A stretch of 64,000 bases of DNA from Vreelandella neptunia. Its GTDB lineage: Bacteria; Pseudomonadota; Gammaproteobacteria; Pseudomonadales; Halomonadaceae. Below the pieces are notes generated by a model. It did no database searches and was not told the origin of the DNA. It was given only the letters and a program-made list of their open reading frames with translations. The stretch lies in assembly GCF_022489065.1 (NCBI RefSeq), contig NZ_JAKVTW010000018.1, forward strand, positions 1 to 64,000, given 5' to 3'. The translations under genes were made by a program, and so were the position numbers. Of the stretch, positions 46,722 to 55,953 are shown piece after piece. Positions within the stretch are counted from its first letter, which is position 1; every line of letters starts with the position of its first letter.

Positions 46722-47954
46722 TTACTCGCCCTCTTGCTCACGAGGTAACAACCAGTTCAACGCAATGCCCACCAAGGCCGCTAAGCTAACGCCCTGCAGC
46801 GTAAATTGACCACCGCCAAACTGCATGCCACCAATCCCGAATACCAAAATCAGCGAGACCACGACTAAATTACGTGGCGCCGTTAAGGACTGCCCTGCCC
46901 GCACCAAGGTGTTCATGCCAACCACCGCAATAGAACCAAATAGCAGCGTCATAATACCGCCCATGACCGGGCCAGGAATGGTTTGCAGCAGCGCGCCAAG
47001 CTTTGACACAAAGGCCAGCACAATGGCGAGAATCGCAGCAACGATCATGTACTTGGGGTTAAACGCCCGCGTCAGCGTAACCGCACCGGTCACTTCTGAG
47101 TAAGTCGTATTCGGCGGGCCACCAAAAAGTGCAGCCACACTGGTCGCCAACCCATCGCCTAACAGGGTGCGATGCAGGCCGGGTTTCTCCAGGTAGTTTT
47201 TGCGGGTTACTGAGCCAATCGCGACCATATCACCAATGTGCTCTACTGCCGGGGCAATAGCGACTGGGATCATAAAAAGAATAGCGGCCCAGTGAAAACT
47301 GGGTGCCGTAAAACTGGGCACCGATAACCATGCGGCCTCACGAACCGGCGTAAAGTCCACGACCCCCAAGAACAGTGCTAATAAATAGCCCGTCACAATG
47401 CCGCCAATAATGGGCACTAGGCGCAGCAGGCCCCGACCAAACACCGCAAGCAGTAACGTTACCAGTAGGCTGGTCATGGACAAGAAAATCGCTACGCCAT
47501 AGCCGATGTTGTCGCTGGTTTCACCAGTGGCCATACTCACGGCCACCGGCGCCAGCGCCAGGCCAATCACCATAATCACCGGGCCCACTACCACGGCGGG
47601 CAGTAAACGGTGCAACCACTCAGTCCCTTTTAACCGAACAGCTTGGGAGATAGCGACATATACAAGCCCCGCCGCCATCAACCCACCCATCGTGGCCGGT
47701 ATGCCAAAGCTGGCCACAGAGCCTTGAATAGGCGCTATAAAAGCAAACGATGAAGCTAAAAAAACCGGCACACTCTGGCCAGTCACGGCATGAAATATCA
47801 GTGTGCCAGCCCCAGCAGTAAATAGCGCAACACTAGGATCAAGCCCGGTTAACAGCGGCACTAATACCAAGGCACCAAAAGCGACAAATAACATCTGTGC
47901 GCCGGTTAAAAGTACTTTTGGCCACGACTCAGCTTGGCTGGTAGCTTCATGCAT
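46722..47954 (-). CDS. uraA: UraA, uracil:H+ symporter (NCS2 family)
   Basis: 410 residues, about 14 helices. NCS2 motifs include FIPVAIAPAVEHIGDMVAIGSVT and GDGLATSVAALFGGPPNTTYSEVTGAVTLTR, which hold the two catalytic Glu residues of UraA. It follows upp on the same strand, as in E. coli, but with an attenuator-like terminator between them. Confidence 0.93.
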   Translation of the reverse strand: MHEATSQAESWPKVLLTGAQMLFVAFGALVLVPLLTGLDPSVALFTAGAGTLIFHAVTGQSVPVFLASSFAFIAPIQGSVASFGIPATMGGLMAAGLVYVAISQAVRLKGTEWLHRLLPAVVVGPVIMVIGLALAPVAVSMATGETSDNIGYGVAIFLSMTSLLVTLLLAVFGRGLLRLVPIIGGIVTGYLLALFLGVVDFTPVREAAWLSVPSFTAPSFHWAAILFMIPVAIAPAVEHIGDMVAIGSVTRKNYLEKPGLHRTLLGDGLATSVAALFGGPPNTTYSEVTGAVTLTRAFNPKYMIVAAILAIVLAFVSKLGALLQTIPGPVMGGIMTLLFGSIAVVGMNTLVRAGQSLTAPRNLVVVSLILVFGIGGMQFGGGQFTLQGVSLAALVGIALNWLLPREQEGE

Positions 47955-47991
47955 TGGAGAATCCCTAGTAATTATTAGAAACTAGCTGTGC

Positions 47992-48024
47992 AAAAAAATG
48001 CCCCTAACGCAAAGCGTAAGGGGC
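47992..48024 (-). terminator. Terminator/attenuator between upp and uraA
   Basis: GCCCCTAACGC (48000-48010) and GCGTAAGGGGC (48014-48024) form an 11-bp stem (one mismatch) with a 3-nt loop, followed on the minus strand by seven T (47998-47992). It is 18 nt after the upp stop, so it would limit read-through into uraA. Confidence 0.8.
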
Positions 48025-48041
48025 AATATGATGAAGGAGAC

Positions 48042-48671
48042 TTAGCGTGTACCGAAAATCTTATCGCCAGCGTCACCTAATCCGGGGACGATATAGCCAT
48101 TTTCATCGAGTCGATCATCGACCGATGCCGTGTATATTTCGACATCGGGATAAGCTTCCTGAACCCGCTTTATTCCCTCAGGCGCCGCCACCAGCACGAT
48201 GACTTTCATATGCTCGCAGCCGCGTTCACGCAGCATGTCCAACGTGGCGACCATCGAACCACCGGTGGCGAGCATTGGATCAATGACGATCGCCATGCGC
48301 TCTTCGATATCATTGGCAAATTTGGCGAAATAAGGCACCGGCTGCAGGGTCTCTTCATCTCGGTACAAACCGACAACACTGACTCGTGCGCTGGGGATCA
48401 AATCTGTCACGCCGTCCAGCATACCCAAGCCCGCACGCAGAATCGGCACAACGGTGACCTTTTTCCCCTTCAACCGCCGCGTCGCGATTGGCTCGCCGTT
48501 CCATCCCTGGATTTCATGATCTTCCAGCTCCAGACCTTTCGTTGCTTCATAGGTCAGTAGCTTGGCTACTTCACCTGCCAGCTCACGAAAGCTCTTGGTG
48601 CTCAGATCAACTTCGCGCATCAGTCCCAGCTTATGTTGAACAAGCGGATGGTTAATGGCGTAAACACTCAT
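48042..48671 (-). CDS. upp: Upp, uracil phosphoribosyltransferase
   Basis: 209 residues. Converts uracil and PRPP to UMP. It has the N-terminal [12 protein letters not shown], the PRPP loop [19 protein letters not shown], and the C-terminal [17 protein letters not shown] that binds uracil. Full family length. Upstream of uraA, separated by a terminator. Confidence 0.96.
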   Translation of the reverse strand: MSVYAINHPLVQHKLGLMREVDLSTKSFRELAGEVAKLLTYEATKGLELEDHEIQGWNGEPIATRRLKGKKVTVVPILRAGLGMLDGVTDLIPSARVSVVGLYRDEETLQPVPYFAKFANDIEERMAIVIDPMLATGGSMVATLDMLRERGCEHMKVIVLVAAPEGIKRVQEAYPDVEIYTASVDDRLDENGYIVPGLGDAGDKIFGTR

Positions 48672-48765
48672 GGGACTTCCTCACAGCAGGGGATTCAGGA
48701 TGGCAACCTGGCGCCTATCACTAGGCGCAAAATTGTGCACATTCTACCCGTAACCAGCTAAGAGG

Positions 48766-49449
48766 TTAAGGGGTTTGCGGCAATTGCCACTCGATCGGCG
48801 CTCGCCCTTGGGCTTGCAAGAATTGATTTGCTTGGGAAAAATGCCGAGTACCAAAAAAGCCCCGGTGCGCAGAGAGCGGCGAAGGGTGCGGGGCTTCGAG
48901 TATTAAGTGACGCCCCTGATCGATTAACGCCTTCTTTTGGCGCGCATGACTTCCCCATAACAGAAACACACATGGTGGAGCATGCTGGCTGACGGTTTCA
49001 ATCGCACGATCGGTAAACGGCTCCCACCCCTTACCGCGATGAGAAGCCGCATTACCCTGCTCTACGGTCAGTGATGTGTTGAGCAATAGCACGCCTTGCT
49101 TAGCCCACGCTTCAAGATGGCCATGACGCACAGGTGTAAAACCGACATCGCTAGCCAGCTCTTTATAGATGTTGACCAGCGATGGCGGCACCGGAACACC
49201 CGCCTGTACGGAAAAGCATAGGCCGTGGGCCTGATTTGGCCCGTGGTAAGGATCTTGTCCTAAAATGACCACCTTCACTTCGCTAAGCGGTGTCAGCTCA
49301 AAGGCACGAAACCATTGTGAAGAGTGCGGATAAATGATCTTTTTAGCCGCTTTCTGCTGTGCTAAAAACGACTTTAGCGTCAGCATATAATTGGCCTCAA
49401 ACTCATTACCCAGCCACTGACTCCAATCTTCGGGAAGTGGGTTGGCCAT
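48766..49449 (-). CDS. ung: Ung, uracil-DNA glycosylase (family 1)
   Basis: About 227 residues. Excises uracil from DNA. The water-activating loop [18 protein letters not shown] and the minor-groove loop [13 protein letters not shown] are complete, and the beta-zipper VFLLWG is present. The start codon region is TAATGATG, overlapping the gpt stop, so it is co-translated with the purine salvage genes. Confidence 0.96.
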   Translation of the reverse strand: MANPLPEDWSQWLGNEFEANYMLTLKSFLAQQKAAKKIIYPHSSQWFRAFELTPLSEVKVVILGQDPYHGPNQAHGLCFSVQAGVPVPPSLVNIYKELASDVGFTPVRHGHLEAWAKQGVLLLNTSLTVEQGNAASHRGKGWEPFTDRAIETVSQHAPPCVFLLWGSHARQKKALIDQGRHLILEAPHPSPLSAHRGFFGTRHFSQANQFLQAQGRAPIEWQLPQTP

Positions 49450-49451
49450 CA

Positions 49452-49931
49452 TTACCTCTTGATTTGATCGACAAGCGGTTCAACGTAAGCAACGCCCATA
49501 TCCCAAGGAAACTGTATCCAGCACTGCTGCGCCACTTCCGTCAGGTATTGATCCACCAACGGGCGGCCGTCCGGCTTAGCATAAATAGCCACAAAGTGGG
49601 CCTTGGGCAACATTTTGCGTACCGCACGGGCCGTTTTACCCGTGTCTACCAAGTCATCAACCAGCAGCCAACCATCGCCGTCGTGGTCAACACCCTTCAT
49701 AATATCCAGGCCACCCTGATCCATATGGTCGTAGCTTTTAATACACACCGTATCGATAAGGCGGATATTCAGCTCTCGGGCAATCAGCGCAGCGGGAATT
49801 AAGCCACCACGGGTAATCGCCACGATGCCCTTAAAGTCACGCTCTATCATCTGATGACAAAGCGTACGCACATCACGGTGAAGCTGATCCCAGGAGACAG
49901 TGAAGTGTTGGTGATAGCGGTCGCTGCTCAT
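49452..49931 (-). CDS. gpt: Gpt, xanthine-guanine phosphoribosyltransferase
   Basis: 159 residues. Salvages xanthine and guanine. Matches E. coli Gpt: the start [25 protein letters not shown], the PRPP loop [20 protein letters not shown], and [12 protein letters not shown] at the end. Gap to apt is 5 nt; the ung start overlaps the stop. Confidence 0.92.
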   Translation of the reverse strand: MSSDRYHQHFTVSWDQLHRDVRTLCHQMIERDFKGIVAITRGGLIPAALIARELNIRLIDTVCIKSYDHMDQGGLDIMKGVDHDGDGWLLVDDLVDTGKTARAVRKMLPKAHFVAIYAKPDGRPLVDQYLTEVAQQCWIQFPWDMGVAYVEPLVDQIKR

Positions 49932-49936
49932 GGGAG

Positions 49937-50482
49937 TTACTCGTCTTCGTTAAATGAACAAACTGCGAATACGCTATAACCCGCATCGCGAATTTTCTGT
50001 GAACCACCCAGCTCAGGTAGATCAATAATGGTGGCCGTCTCTACTACGTGCCCACCGCTACGCTGAATGAGGTTAGCGGCGGCTAGCATCGTGCCACCAG
50101 TAGCGATCAAATCATCCATCAGCAGGATACGGTCATCTTTCTGGAAAGCGTCGGAGTGAAGTTCAACCTCCGAATGGCCGTACTCTAACTTATAGGTTTC
50201 GCTAATAGTCTTGAAGGGCAGTTTGCCCTTCTTTCTCACCGGTACAAAGCTACACCCCAACTCATAAGCGAGCGGTGCGCCAATAATGAAACCGCGCGCA
50301 TCAATGGCCGCGATGGCATCCATGTTCATTTCCTGATAGCGGTGTACAAAGCTATCGATCAGCTTGCGAAAGGCAGCGCTATTTTGCAGCAAAGGAGTGA
50401 TATCGCGAAAATTCACGCCCTTTTCAGGCCAGTCGGGAACCGTGCGAATAACGGACTTAATGTAGTCGCCGTAGATGCTCAT
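49937..50482 (-). CDS. apt: Apt, adenine phosphoribosyltransferase
   Basis: About 181 residues from ATG 50482 ([12 protein letters not shown]); an ATG 12 nt upstream is less likely. Converts adenine to AMP. It has the family signature [35 protein letters not shown], and the PRPP loop [22 protein letters not shown]. Sits between the NCS2 permease and gpt. Confidence 0.95.
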   Translation of the reverse strand: MSIYGDYIKSVIRTVPDWPEKGVNFRDITPLLQNSAAFRKLIDSFVHRYQEMNMDAIAAIDARGFIIGAPLAYELGCSFVPVRKKGKLPFKTISETYKLEYGHSEVELHSDAFQKDDRILLMDDLIATGGTMLAAANLIQRSGGHVVETATIIDLPELGGSQKIRDAGYSVFAVCSFNEDE

Positions 50483-50532
50483 CGCGTCTCTCATTGAGTA
50501 AAAAAATTAAGTGTTGAAAGGAGCCAAGCCGA

Positions 50533-51831
50533 TCAGACTAAGAATAGATATCTTGCCGCAAACAGCAGCGCCAGAATAACGACCGCCGGATTAAGATCGG
50601 CAAACCGACCTGATAGCGTTTTGATGGCCACATAGCTAATAAAGCCTAGCGCTATGCCTTCGGCAATCGAGAACGTCAGGGGCATTGCCAGCGCAGCAAT
50701 AAGTACCGGCGCCGCATCGGTCGGATCTTCCCAATTAGCGTGAGCCAGACTGCCCGCCATCAATACCGCCACATACAGTAACGCTCCCGCCGTTGCGTAA
50801 GCGGGGATTGAGCCCGCCAGCGGCGCGAAGAATAGGCTGATAAGGAACATACCGCCAACGACTACCGCGGTTAAGCCGGTGCGGCCACCGGATGCGATGC
50901 CAGCCGTTGATTCAATATAGCTAGTTGTTGTGGAAGTACCCAACGCCGCACCCGCCATTGACGCGGTGCTATCAGCCATCATGGCTCGACCCAAACGCGG
51001 CAGCTTGCCATCTTTATCCAGCAATTTGCCTCGATGGGCAACGCCCACCAGCGTGCCAGAAGTATCAAACAGATCCACAAACAGGAAAGCAAAAATGACA
51101 CTGAGCATCGCTACATCCAGCGCGCCCATTAAATCCATAGCCATAAAGGTGGGGGCAATCGACGGCGGCATAGACATCAAACCACCGTACTCATTGTGGC
51201 CAAGCACCATCGCGATCACGGTAACACCTAAAATACCGATCATCACCGCACCGGTGACGCGTAAGTAGGAGAGCGCGGTAATCACAAAGAAACCTAACAG
51301 CGCGTAAATCGCCGGCGGCTGTGAGAGATCACCCAGCGAAACGTAGGTCGCGGGATTAGCAACGACAATGCCCGCATTTTTAAGTGCAATCATCGCCAGG
51401 AAAAGCCCGATACCGGCGGCGATGCCCAGGCGTAATGTCATAGGAATAGAATTAATGATCCATTCCCGAATTTTAAAAATGCTTAATAAGAAGAATGTTA
51501 AACCAGAGAAGAATACCGCACCCAAGGCAGCTTCCCAGGTATATCCCATGCCCAGCACAACGCCATAGGTAAAGAAGGCATTCAATCCCATGCCAGGCGC
51601 CTGAGCAATGGGATAGTTGGCCCATAGCCCCATCACGAAACAGCCAATTGCCGCAGCCAAACAAGTCGCAACAAAGACTGCACCGTAGTCCATCCCGGCT
51701 TCAGACAAGATGCTCGGATTGACGAAAATAATGTAGGCCATCGTCAGGAACGTTGTAATCCCGGCGATAACTTCTGTTTTCACGTTGGTTTTGTGCTCGC
51801 TGAGCTTGAAATAGTTATCCAGAAGTTTCAT
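50533..51831 (-). CDS. NCS2 purine permease (AzgA/GhxP-PurP group)
   Basis: About 432 residues from ATG 51831, 14 helices. It starts LDNYFKLSEHKTNVKTEVIAGITTFLTMAYIIFVNP, the AzgA-type signature, followed by AQAPGMGLNAFFTYGV and FLFVDLFDTSGTLVGVAHR. Substrate is adenine, guanine or hypoxanthine; the apt-gpt context does not decide. An upstream ATG would add 28 residues without family similarity. First gene of the operon permease-apt-gpt-ung. Confidence 0.88.
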   Translation of the reverse strand: MKLLDNYFKLSEHKTNVKTEVIAGITTFLTMAYIIFVNPSILSEAGMDYGAVFVATCLAAAIGCFVMGLWANYPIAQAPGMGLNAFFTYGVVLGMGYTWEAALGAVFFSGLTFFLLSIFKIREWIINSIPMTLRLGIAAGIGLFLAMIALKNAGIVVANPATYVSLGDLSQPPAIYALLGFFVITALSYLRVTGAVMIGILGVTVIAMVLGHNEYGGLMSMPPSIAPTFMAMDLMGALDVAMLSVIFAFLFVDLFDTSGTLVGVAHRGKLLDKDGKLPRLGRAMMADSTASMAGAALGTSTTTSYIESTAGIASGGRTGLTAVVVGGMFLISLFFAPLAGSIPAYATAGALLYVAVLMAGSLAHANWEDPTDAAPVLIAALAMPLTFSIAEGIALGFISYVAIKTLSGRFADLNPAVVILALLFAARYLFLV

Positions 51832-52074
51832 GAATTTTGTTGTCCTTAGCGCTAACGCCGCACGAGTATGCGTTCTGGTGCTGAGAAAAGCCGCACATAC
51901 TACCGAAACGCTCACCGTGATGCGAGCGCCTCAGCATAGCGACCAATGTAAGCGGGGATGAGCCCCGCCGCCTAATGCCAAGCAATCTTTAGGCCACAAT
52001 TTAACCGATCGGTCAACCCAATAGTCAATGAAGCTAATTATGGACGCTGGGTAGCCTCCTTATTAAACGCTGCT
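51832..52074. promoter_or_regulatory. Control region upstream of the purine permease operon
   Basis: A palindrome ACCGATCGGT (52004-52013), flanked by TTA and CAA, overlaps a minus-strand TTGACC that could be a -35. A 6-bp stem GCGGGG/CCCCGC (51952-51968) lies in the leader. No purine riboswitch core was recognised. Confidence 0.35.
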
Positions 52075-52707
52075 TTATTGAAACTGGCCTTTCTGAGAAA
52101 GAACACGCTCAACGGTTTCAACGATTACCTGAGTCTGCGGATCAATTTCGATGTTGACCTGATCCCCAGGCGCCCGTTCTCGCAAAATGGTGCGTGAAAG
52201 GGTCTCAGGAATTAAATTGACGCTGAACTCCACGCCCCCACTCTCCGTATAGCGCACATCACCAATAGTCAGGCTAATACCGTCCACCCCGATATAGCCT
52301 TTTTCAAACACAAAGCGCCCCAGCCTTTCTGGCAATAAGAACCATAGCCGACGATTGTTTGGCGCCTCTTCGATAGCCACTACCTCTGCCATCGAAATAA
52401 TGTGACCCGACATGGAGTGCCCGCCAATTTCGTCGCCAAAGCGCGCCGCGCGCTCTATATTGACGCACTGCCCCGGCTCTATTGCACCAAGATTGGTCAA
52501 CCGCAACGTTTCACGCATCAAATCAAAACTGACATTGTCACCTTCGATAGCGGTGACCGTGAGGCAGACGCCGTTGTGTGCAACAGAGGCGCCAATCTCA
52601 AGCCCATCGCGCATGGGCGGAGGCATCTTCACAACATGGACGCGAAAATCATCAAGCTCATGCACCGCCACAACGCTGGCCACTCCTTGCACAATGCCGG
52701 TAAACAT
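52075..52707 (-). CDS. ribE: RibE (RibC), riboflavin synthase alpha subunit
   Basis: 210 residues from ATG 52707 (AGGAGT ribosome site). Dismutates two 6,7-dimethyl-8-ribityllumazine to riboflavin. Two lumazine-binding repeats begin MFTGIVQG and, in the second, MSGHIISMAEV; also SVAHNGVCLTV in repeat one and GYIGVDGISLTI in repeat two. Family length. No FMN riboswitch signature upstream. Confidence 0.95.
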   Translation of the reverse strand: MFTGIVQGVASVVAVHELDDFRVHVVKMPPPMRDGLEIGASVAHNGVCLTVTAIEGDNVSFDLMRETLRLTNLGAIEPGQCVNIERAARFGDEIGGHSMSGHIISMAEVVAIEEAPNNRRLWFLLPERLGRFVFEKGYIGVDGISLTIGDVRYTESGGVEFSVNLIPETLSRTILRERAPGDQVNIEIDPQTQVIVETVERVLSQKGQFQ

Positions 52708-53012
52708 AATGTTCGTCACTCCTAAGTAGATAAAACTGTCTAATAAAAACAGTGTGATAAAAAATGAGCAGTAAAGATGCCGATAAAGATGATGAAGGTG
52801 CGTATTGCCGCCCATGTTTGTGCAGCAGTGATGGTTTATTGGCCAGGGTATTCTATGCCATCTACTTTTCAAGCGTTGATCGGGCTTACATGATATTTAT
52901 CCAGACGGGTGCTTTCCAAACGAACAAGGCAGGCTTATATCCTAAAATACCTTTATGCATTAGATAATAAGACTATCTTAAATACATAAGCCATAAAATC
53001 AGACCTTTATAA
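52708..53012. other. AT-rich intergenic region upstream of ribE
   Basis: About 300 bp, AT-richer than its surroundings, carrying the minus-strand ribE promoter. A 67-codon plus-strand frame in it has no ribosome site or family resemblance and is not called. No other gene seen. Confidence 0.5.
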
Positions 53013-53041
53013 TTGACATAACAACTGCCTATCTCTAAAAT
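53013..53041 (+). promoter_or_regulatory. Consensus sigma-70 promoter upstream of metN
   Basis: TTGACA (53013-53018), exact 17-bp spacer, TAAAAT (53036-53041). The start would be near 53048, about 215 nt before the metN ATG. Confidence 0.7.
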
Positions 53042-53047
53042 TTTGCC

Positions 53048-53187
53048 GCAAATATAAAGACGCCGATTTGTACCCAGATTGCGGGCGTCCACTTGGTCAC
53101 TGACGTAGTATTGGTCACTGATGAGTGAAGTGCAGCTAAAAGGGTGTGTCCAGCGTTAATGGCCACCCATTAGGGTGGCTTTTTTTA
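53048..53187 (+). ncRNA. Candidate leader RNA/attenuator or small RNA before metN
   Basis: The predicted transcript of about 140 nt runs from the promoter above to an intrinsic terminator. It contains a stem GACGCC/GGCGTC (53059-53064 with 53084-53089) and an 11-nt direct repeat TTGGTCACTGA at 53094-53104 and 53111-53121. No reading frame of note. It does not match the SAM-I, SAM-II or SAH riboswitch cores that I know. It could be an attenuator of metNIQ or a free small RNA. Confidence 0.45.
53162..53187 (+). terminator. Intrinsic terminator between the metN promoter and metN
   Basis: GCCACCC (53162-53168) and GGGTGGC (53173-53179), 4-nt loop ATTA, followed by eight T. It stands 76 nt before the metN ATG. 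Confidence 0.85.
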
Positions 53188-53262
53188 TTTCCACTGCGAC
53201 ACTGGCCCGCCCTCAGCTTGCACCCCGCACTCCGTCTTCGGCCTACCAGTAAGGCAGACGCT

Positions 53263-54321
53263 ATGATTGAACTTAGCAACGTCAGTAAAACGTATTTTAG
53301 TAACACCCGGGGCAGTGGCTCAAATGCTGTCCATGCGCTCAAAAACGCAAACTTAACCGTCCCTAAAGGCACCATCCATGGCGTTATTGGCCTCTCGGGC
53401 GCGGGTAAATCGACGCTGATTCGCTGCGTCAATCTGTTAGAGCGCCCCACCAGTGGCAGCGTCACGGTAGATGGCCAAGAGATGACCCGCCTTAGCAACG
53501 CGGCGCTTAATCGAGCTCGCCATCGCATCGGCATGATCTTTCAACACTTTAATTTGCTAACCACGCGGACGGTATTCGACAACGTTGCCTTACCACTTGA
53601 GCTCATGGGGCAAAAACGCCATACCGTCCGCGATCGCGTTATCCCGCTACTGGAAATGGTCGGGCTAGCAGACAAAGCTAATCAGTACCCTGCTCAACTC
53701 TCAGGCGGCCAGAAGCAGCGTGTGGCCATTGCCCGGGCGCTGGCCAGTAAGCCGCAAGTATTGCTATGCGACGAGGCGACTTCAGCACTAGACCCACAAA
53801 CTACCAGCTCAATACTGGAGCTGCTGCGCGATATCAACCAACAGCTGGGTATTACCATCCTATTGATCACCCACGAGATGGAAGTGGTTAAGTCGATTTG
53901 CCATCGGGTCAGTCTTATTTCAGATGGCGAACTTGTAGAAGACTCTGAAGTTGGCGATTTTTTCACCGCGCCACGCACTCAGCTCGGCCGTGAGTTTCTT
54001 AACGATTTTCTTCAGCTCACACCACCCAAGGAGCTGATTGAAAGACTTCTTGATGCCCCCAGCGAAAACACCCACCCGGTGGTGCGCCTAACATTCTCGG
54101 GCGATGCGGTCTCAACACCGTTGATTTCACGCCTGGCTCGGGAGTGCGGGGTCGATGTCAGCATTCTGCAAGCCAAGGTAGAGTCAATTCAGGAGCGCAC
54201 GCTAGGCCTGATGATCGCTGAACTGTTGGGCACGCCGACACAAACCCAACAAGCCATGACCTATCTTGAATCTCATCAACTACAGGTAGAGGTACTCGGC
54301 CATGTCCAGCGCAATGATTGA
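53263..54321 (+). CDS. metN: MetN, methionine ABC transporter ATPase
   Basis: 352 residues from ATG 53263. Powers D/L-methionine import with MetI and MetQ. Walker A GLSGAGKST, signature LSGGQKQRV, Walker B VLLCDEATSALDP, and the C-terminal NIL domain (about 275-352) that binds methionine for feedback inhibition. It overlaps metI by 20 nt. Confidence 0.95.
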   Translation: MIELSNVSKTYFSNTRGSGSNAVHALKNANLTVPKGTIHGVIGLSGAGKSTLIRCVNLLERPTSGSVTVDGQEMTRLSNAALNRARHRIGMIFQHFNLLTTRTVFDNVALPLELMGQKRHTVRDRVIPLLEMVGLADKANQYPAQLSGGQKQRVAIARALASKPQVLLCDEATSALDPQTTSSILELLRDINQQLGITILLITHEMEVVKSICHRVSLISDGELVEDSEVGDFFTAPRTQLGREFLNDFLQLTPPKELIERLLDAPSENTHPVVRLTFSGDAVSTPLISRLARECGVDVSILQAKVESIQERTLGLMIAELLGTPTQTQQAMTYLESHQLQVEVLGHVQRND

Positions 54322-54955
54322 TCTTATTTTACAGGCCACGCTGGATACCCTTTATATGGTGGCCGTCTCAGGACTTATTTCCACCCTCGTTGGTCTTCCG
54401 CTTGGAGTGATGCTGTACGTTACACGCCCACGCCAAATATTAGCGAAACCAGTGCTCAACCAGGCGTTGAGCATTGTGACTAATATTGGTCGCTCGATCC
54501 CTTTTATTATTTTGATGGTGGCGATCATTCCCTTTACGCGCATGTTGGTGGGCACCTCAATTGGCATCAACGCCGCGTCGGTACCGCTTACCATTGCGGC
54601 TATTCCGTTTGTGGCACGCTTAGTGGAAGGCGCGCTGAATGAAATCTCCCCCGGTTTAATCGAAGCCGCCCAAGCCATGGGGGCGACGCCCTGGCAAATT
54701 ATCTGCAAAGTGCTGATTCCGGAAGCCCGAGGCGGAATCATGACGGGGTTAACCATTACCGCTGTTACGCTGGTTAGCTACTCCGCGATGGCAGGTGCCG
54801 TAGGCGGTGGCGGCCTGGGTGACCTAGGCATTCGCTACGGCTATAACCGCTTCAACCCAACGATTATGATAATTACTGTCGTTATTCTTGTGATTATGGT
54901 GCAAGCGTTCCAGAGCTTGGGTGATTACCTGGTACGCAAAAGTGATCGAAAATAA
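54302..54955 (+). CDS. metI: MetI, methionine ABC transporter permease
   Basis: 217 residues, five to six helices. It has the EAA-like loop EAAQAMGATPWQIICKVLIPEARGGI contacting MetN, and the ending YGYNRFNPTIM. Starts inside metN. The next gene follows after 104 bp. Confidence 0.95.
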   Translation: MSSAMIDLILQATLDTLYMVAVSGLISTLVGLPLGVMLYVTRPRQILAKPVLNQALSIVTNIGRSIPFIILMVAIIPFTRMLVGTSIGINAASVPLTIAAIPFVARLVEGALNEISPGLIEAAQAMGATPWQIICKVLIPEARGGIMTGLTITAVTLVSYSAMAGAVGGGGLGDLGIRYGYNRFNPTIMIITVVILVIMVQAFQSLGDYLVRKSDRK

Positions 54956-55059
54956 GCGCCGAATTACCTATCCATTCAATATAACCAAATCGCATTAGAC
55001 AACGGTTTTTTATTGCCGCATCATTGCACCATTATGTACAACGTCTCTGGAGAAACCTT

Positions 55060-55851
55060 ATGCAAAAATTGTTAATTGGTAGCCTTACAGCCCTCGCCCT
55101 TGCGGTTAACGTTGCTAATGCAGAAACCCGCAGCATCAAAATGGGCACCGTTGCCGGTCCTGAAACCGAAGTAATGGAAGTGGCGGCACGGATTGCAAAA
55201 GAAGAGTATGACCTGGATGTCGAAATCATTGAGTTCACTGATTACGTCACGCCAAATGCTGCTCTGGCCGACGGCAGCTTGGACGCCAACGCCTACCAGC
55301 ATGAACCCTATTTGCAGTCAATGGTTGAAGACCGCGGCTATGACCTAGCCATTGCCGGCTACACGTTTGTGTACCCGATTGGTGCTTATTCAGAAAAGTA
55401 CGACAGCATTGATGACCTGCCAGACGGCGCACAAATTGCACTGCCCAACGACCCCTCCAATGAAGGTCGTGCGCTGATTCTGATGCATAACGAAGGCTTG
55501 ATTACGCTTAACGATCCTGAATTCCTAGAATCAACACCTATTGATATTGCTGAAAATCCACGCGATTTCCGTTTCCGTGAAATTGAAGCCGCTCAGCTAC
55601 CTCGCGTACTGCCAGATGTCGACATGGCTTTCATCAACAACACGTTTGCGCAGCCAGCTGGCTTGAGCCTTGACGATGCATTGATCAAGGAAGGCCCAGA
55701 ATCACCCTACGTCAACTTGATTGCCGTACGCGGTGGTGACGAAGAGCGCGAAGAGATCCGTCAATTGGTCGACGCCTATCAGCGCGATGAAGTGATCGAA
55801 AAAGCAGAAGAGCTCTTCAAAGGCGCGGCGGTTCCTGGCTGGATCGAGTAA
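55060..55851 (+). CDS. metQ: MetQ-like methionine-binding protein, soluble (no lipobox)
   Basis: 263 residues from ATG 55060 (GGAGA site). NlpA-family binding protein: IKMGTVAGPETEVMEVAARIA, DYVTPNAALADGSLDANAYQHEPYL, AGYTFVYPIGAYSEKY, ALPNDPSNEGRAL, and FINNTFAQPAGL. The signal peptide ends in NVANA-ET, an AxA site for signal peptidase I. E. coli MetQ is a lipoprotein, but here no Cys follows, so the protein would be a free periplasmic binding protein. Confidence 0.93.
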   Translation: MQKLLIGSLTALALAVNVANAETRSIKMGTVAGPETEVMEVAARIAKEEYDLDVEIIEFTDYVTPNAALADGSLDANAYQHEPYLQSMVEDRGYDLAIAGYTFVYPIGAYSEKYDSIDDLPDGAQIALPNDPSNEGRALILMHNEGLITLNDPEFLESTPIDIAENPRDFRFREIEAAQLPRVLPDVDMAFINNTFAQPAGLSLDDALIKEGPESPYVNLIAVRGGDEEREEIRQLVDAYQRDEVIEKAEELFKGAAVPGWIE

Positions 55852-55875
55852 TAGCGCGACTTAGCTATCAATAAG

Positions 55876-55935
55876 TAACGTCAGGCCGGCACGCATAGGT
55901 AAGCCCTTGTGCAAAAGTGTCGGCCTGTTACGTTA
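55876..55935. other. Long imperfect hairpin between metQ and msrC
   Basis: TAACGTCAGGCCGGCAC (55876-55892) is nearly complementary to GTGTCGGCCTGTTACGTTA (55917-55935): a 5-6 bp base, a 3-nt bulge, and a further 11 bp with one mismatch. It lies 25 nt after the metQ stop and 18 nt before the next start. No T-tract. Confidence 0.5.
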
Positions 55936-55953
55936 GTTGAAACGGAGCATCTC

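Noticed and set aside
52736-52752. CTGT-N9-ACAG upstream of ribE, like a LexA box
   Set aside because: SOS boxes need N8 between these arms, and ribE has no known link to SOS.
52764-52967. 67-codon plus-strand frame in the ribE upstream region
   Set aside because: Starts without a ribosome site, ends in AT-rich sequence, composition unlike neighbouring genes.
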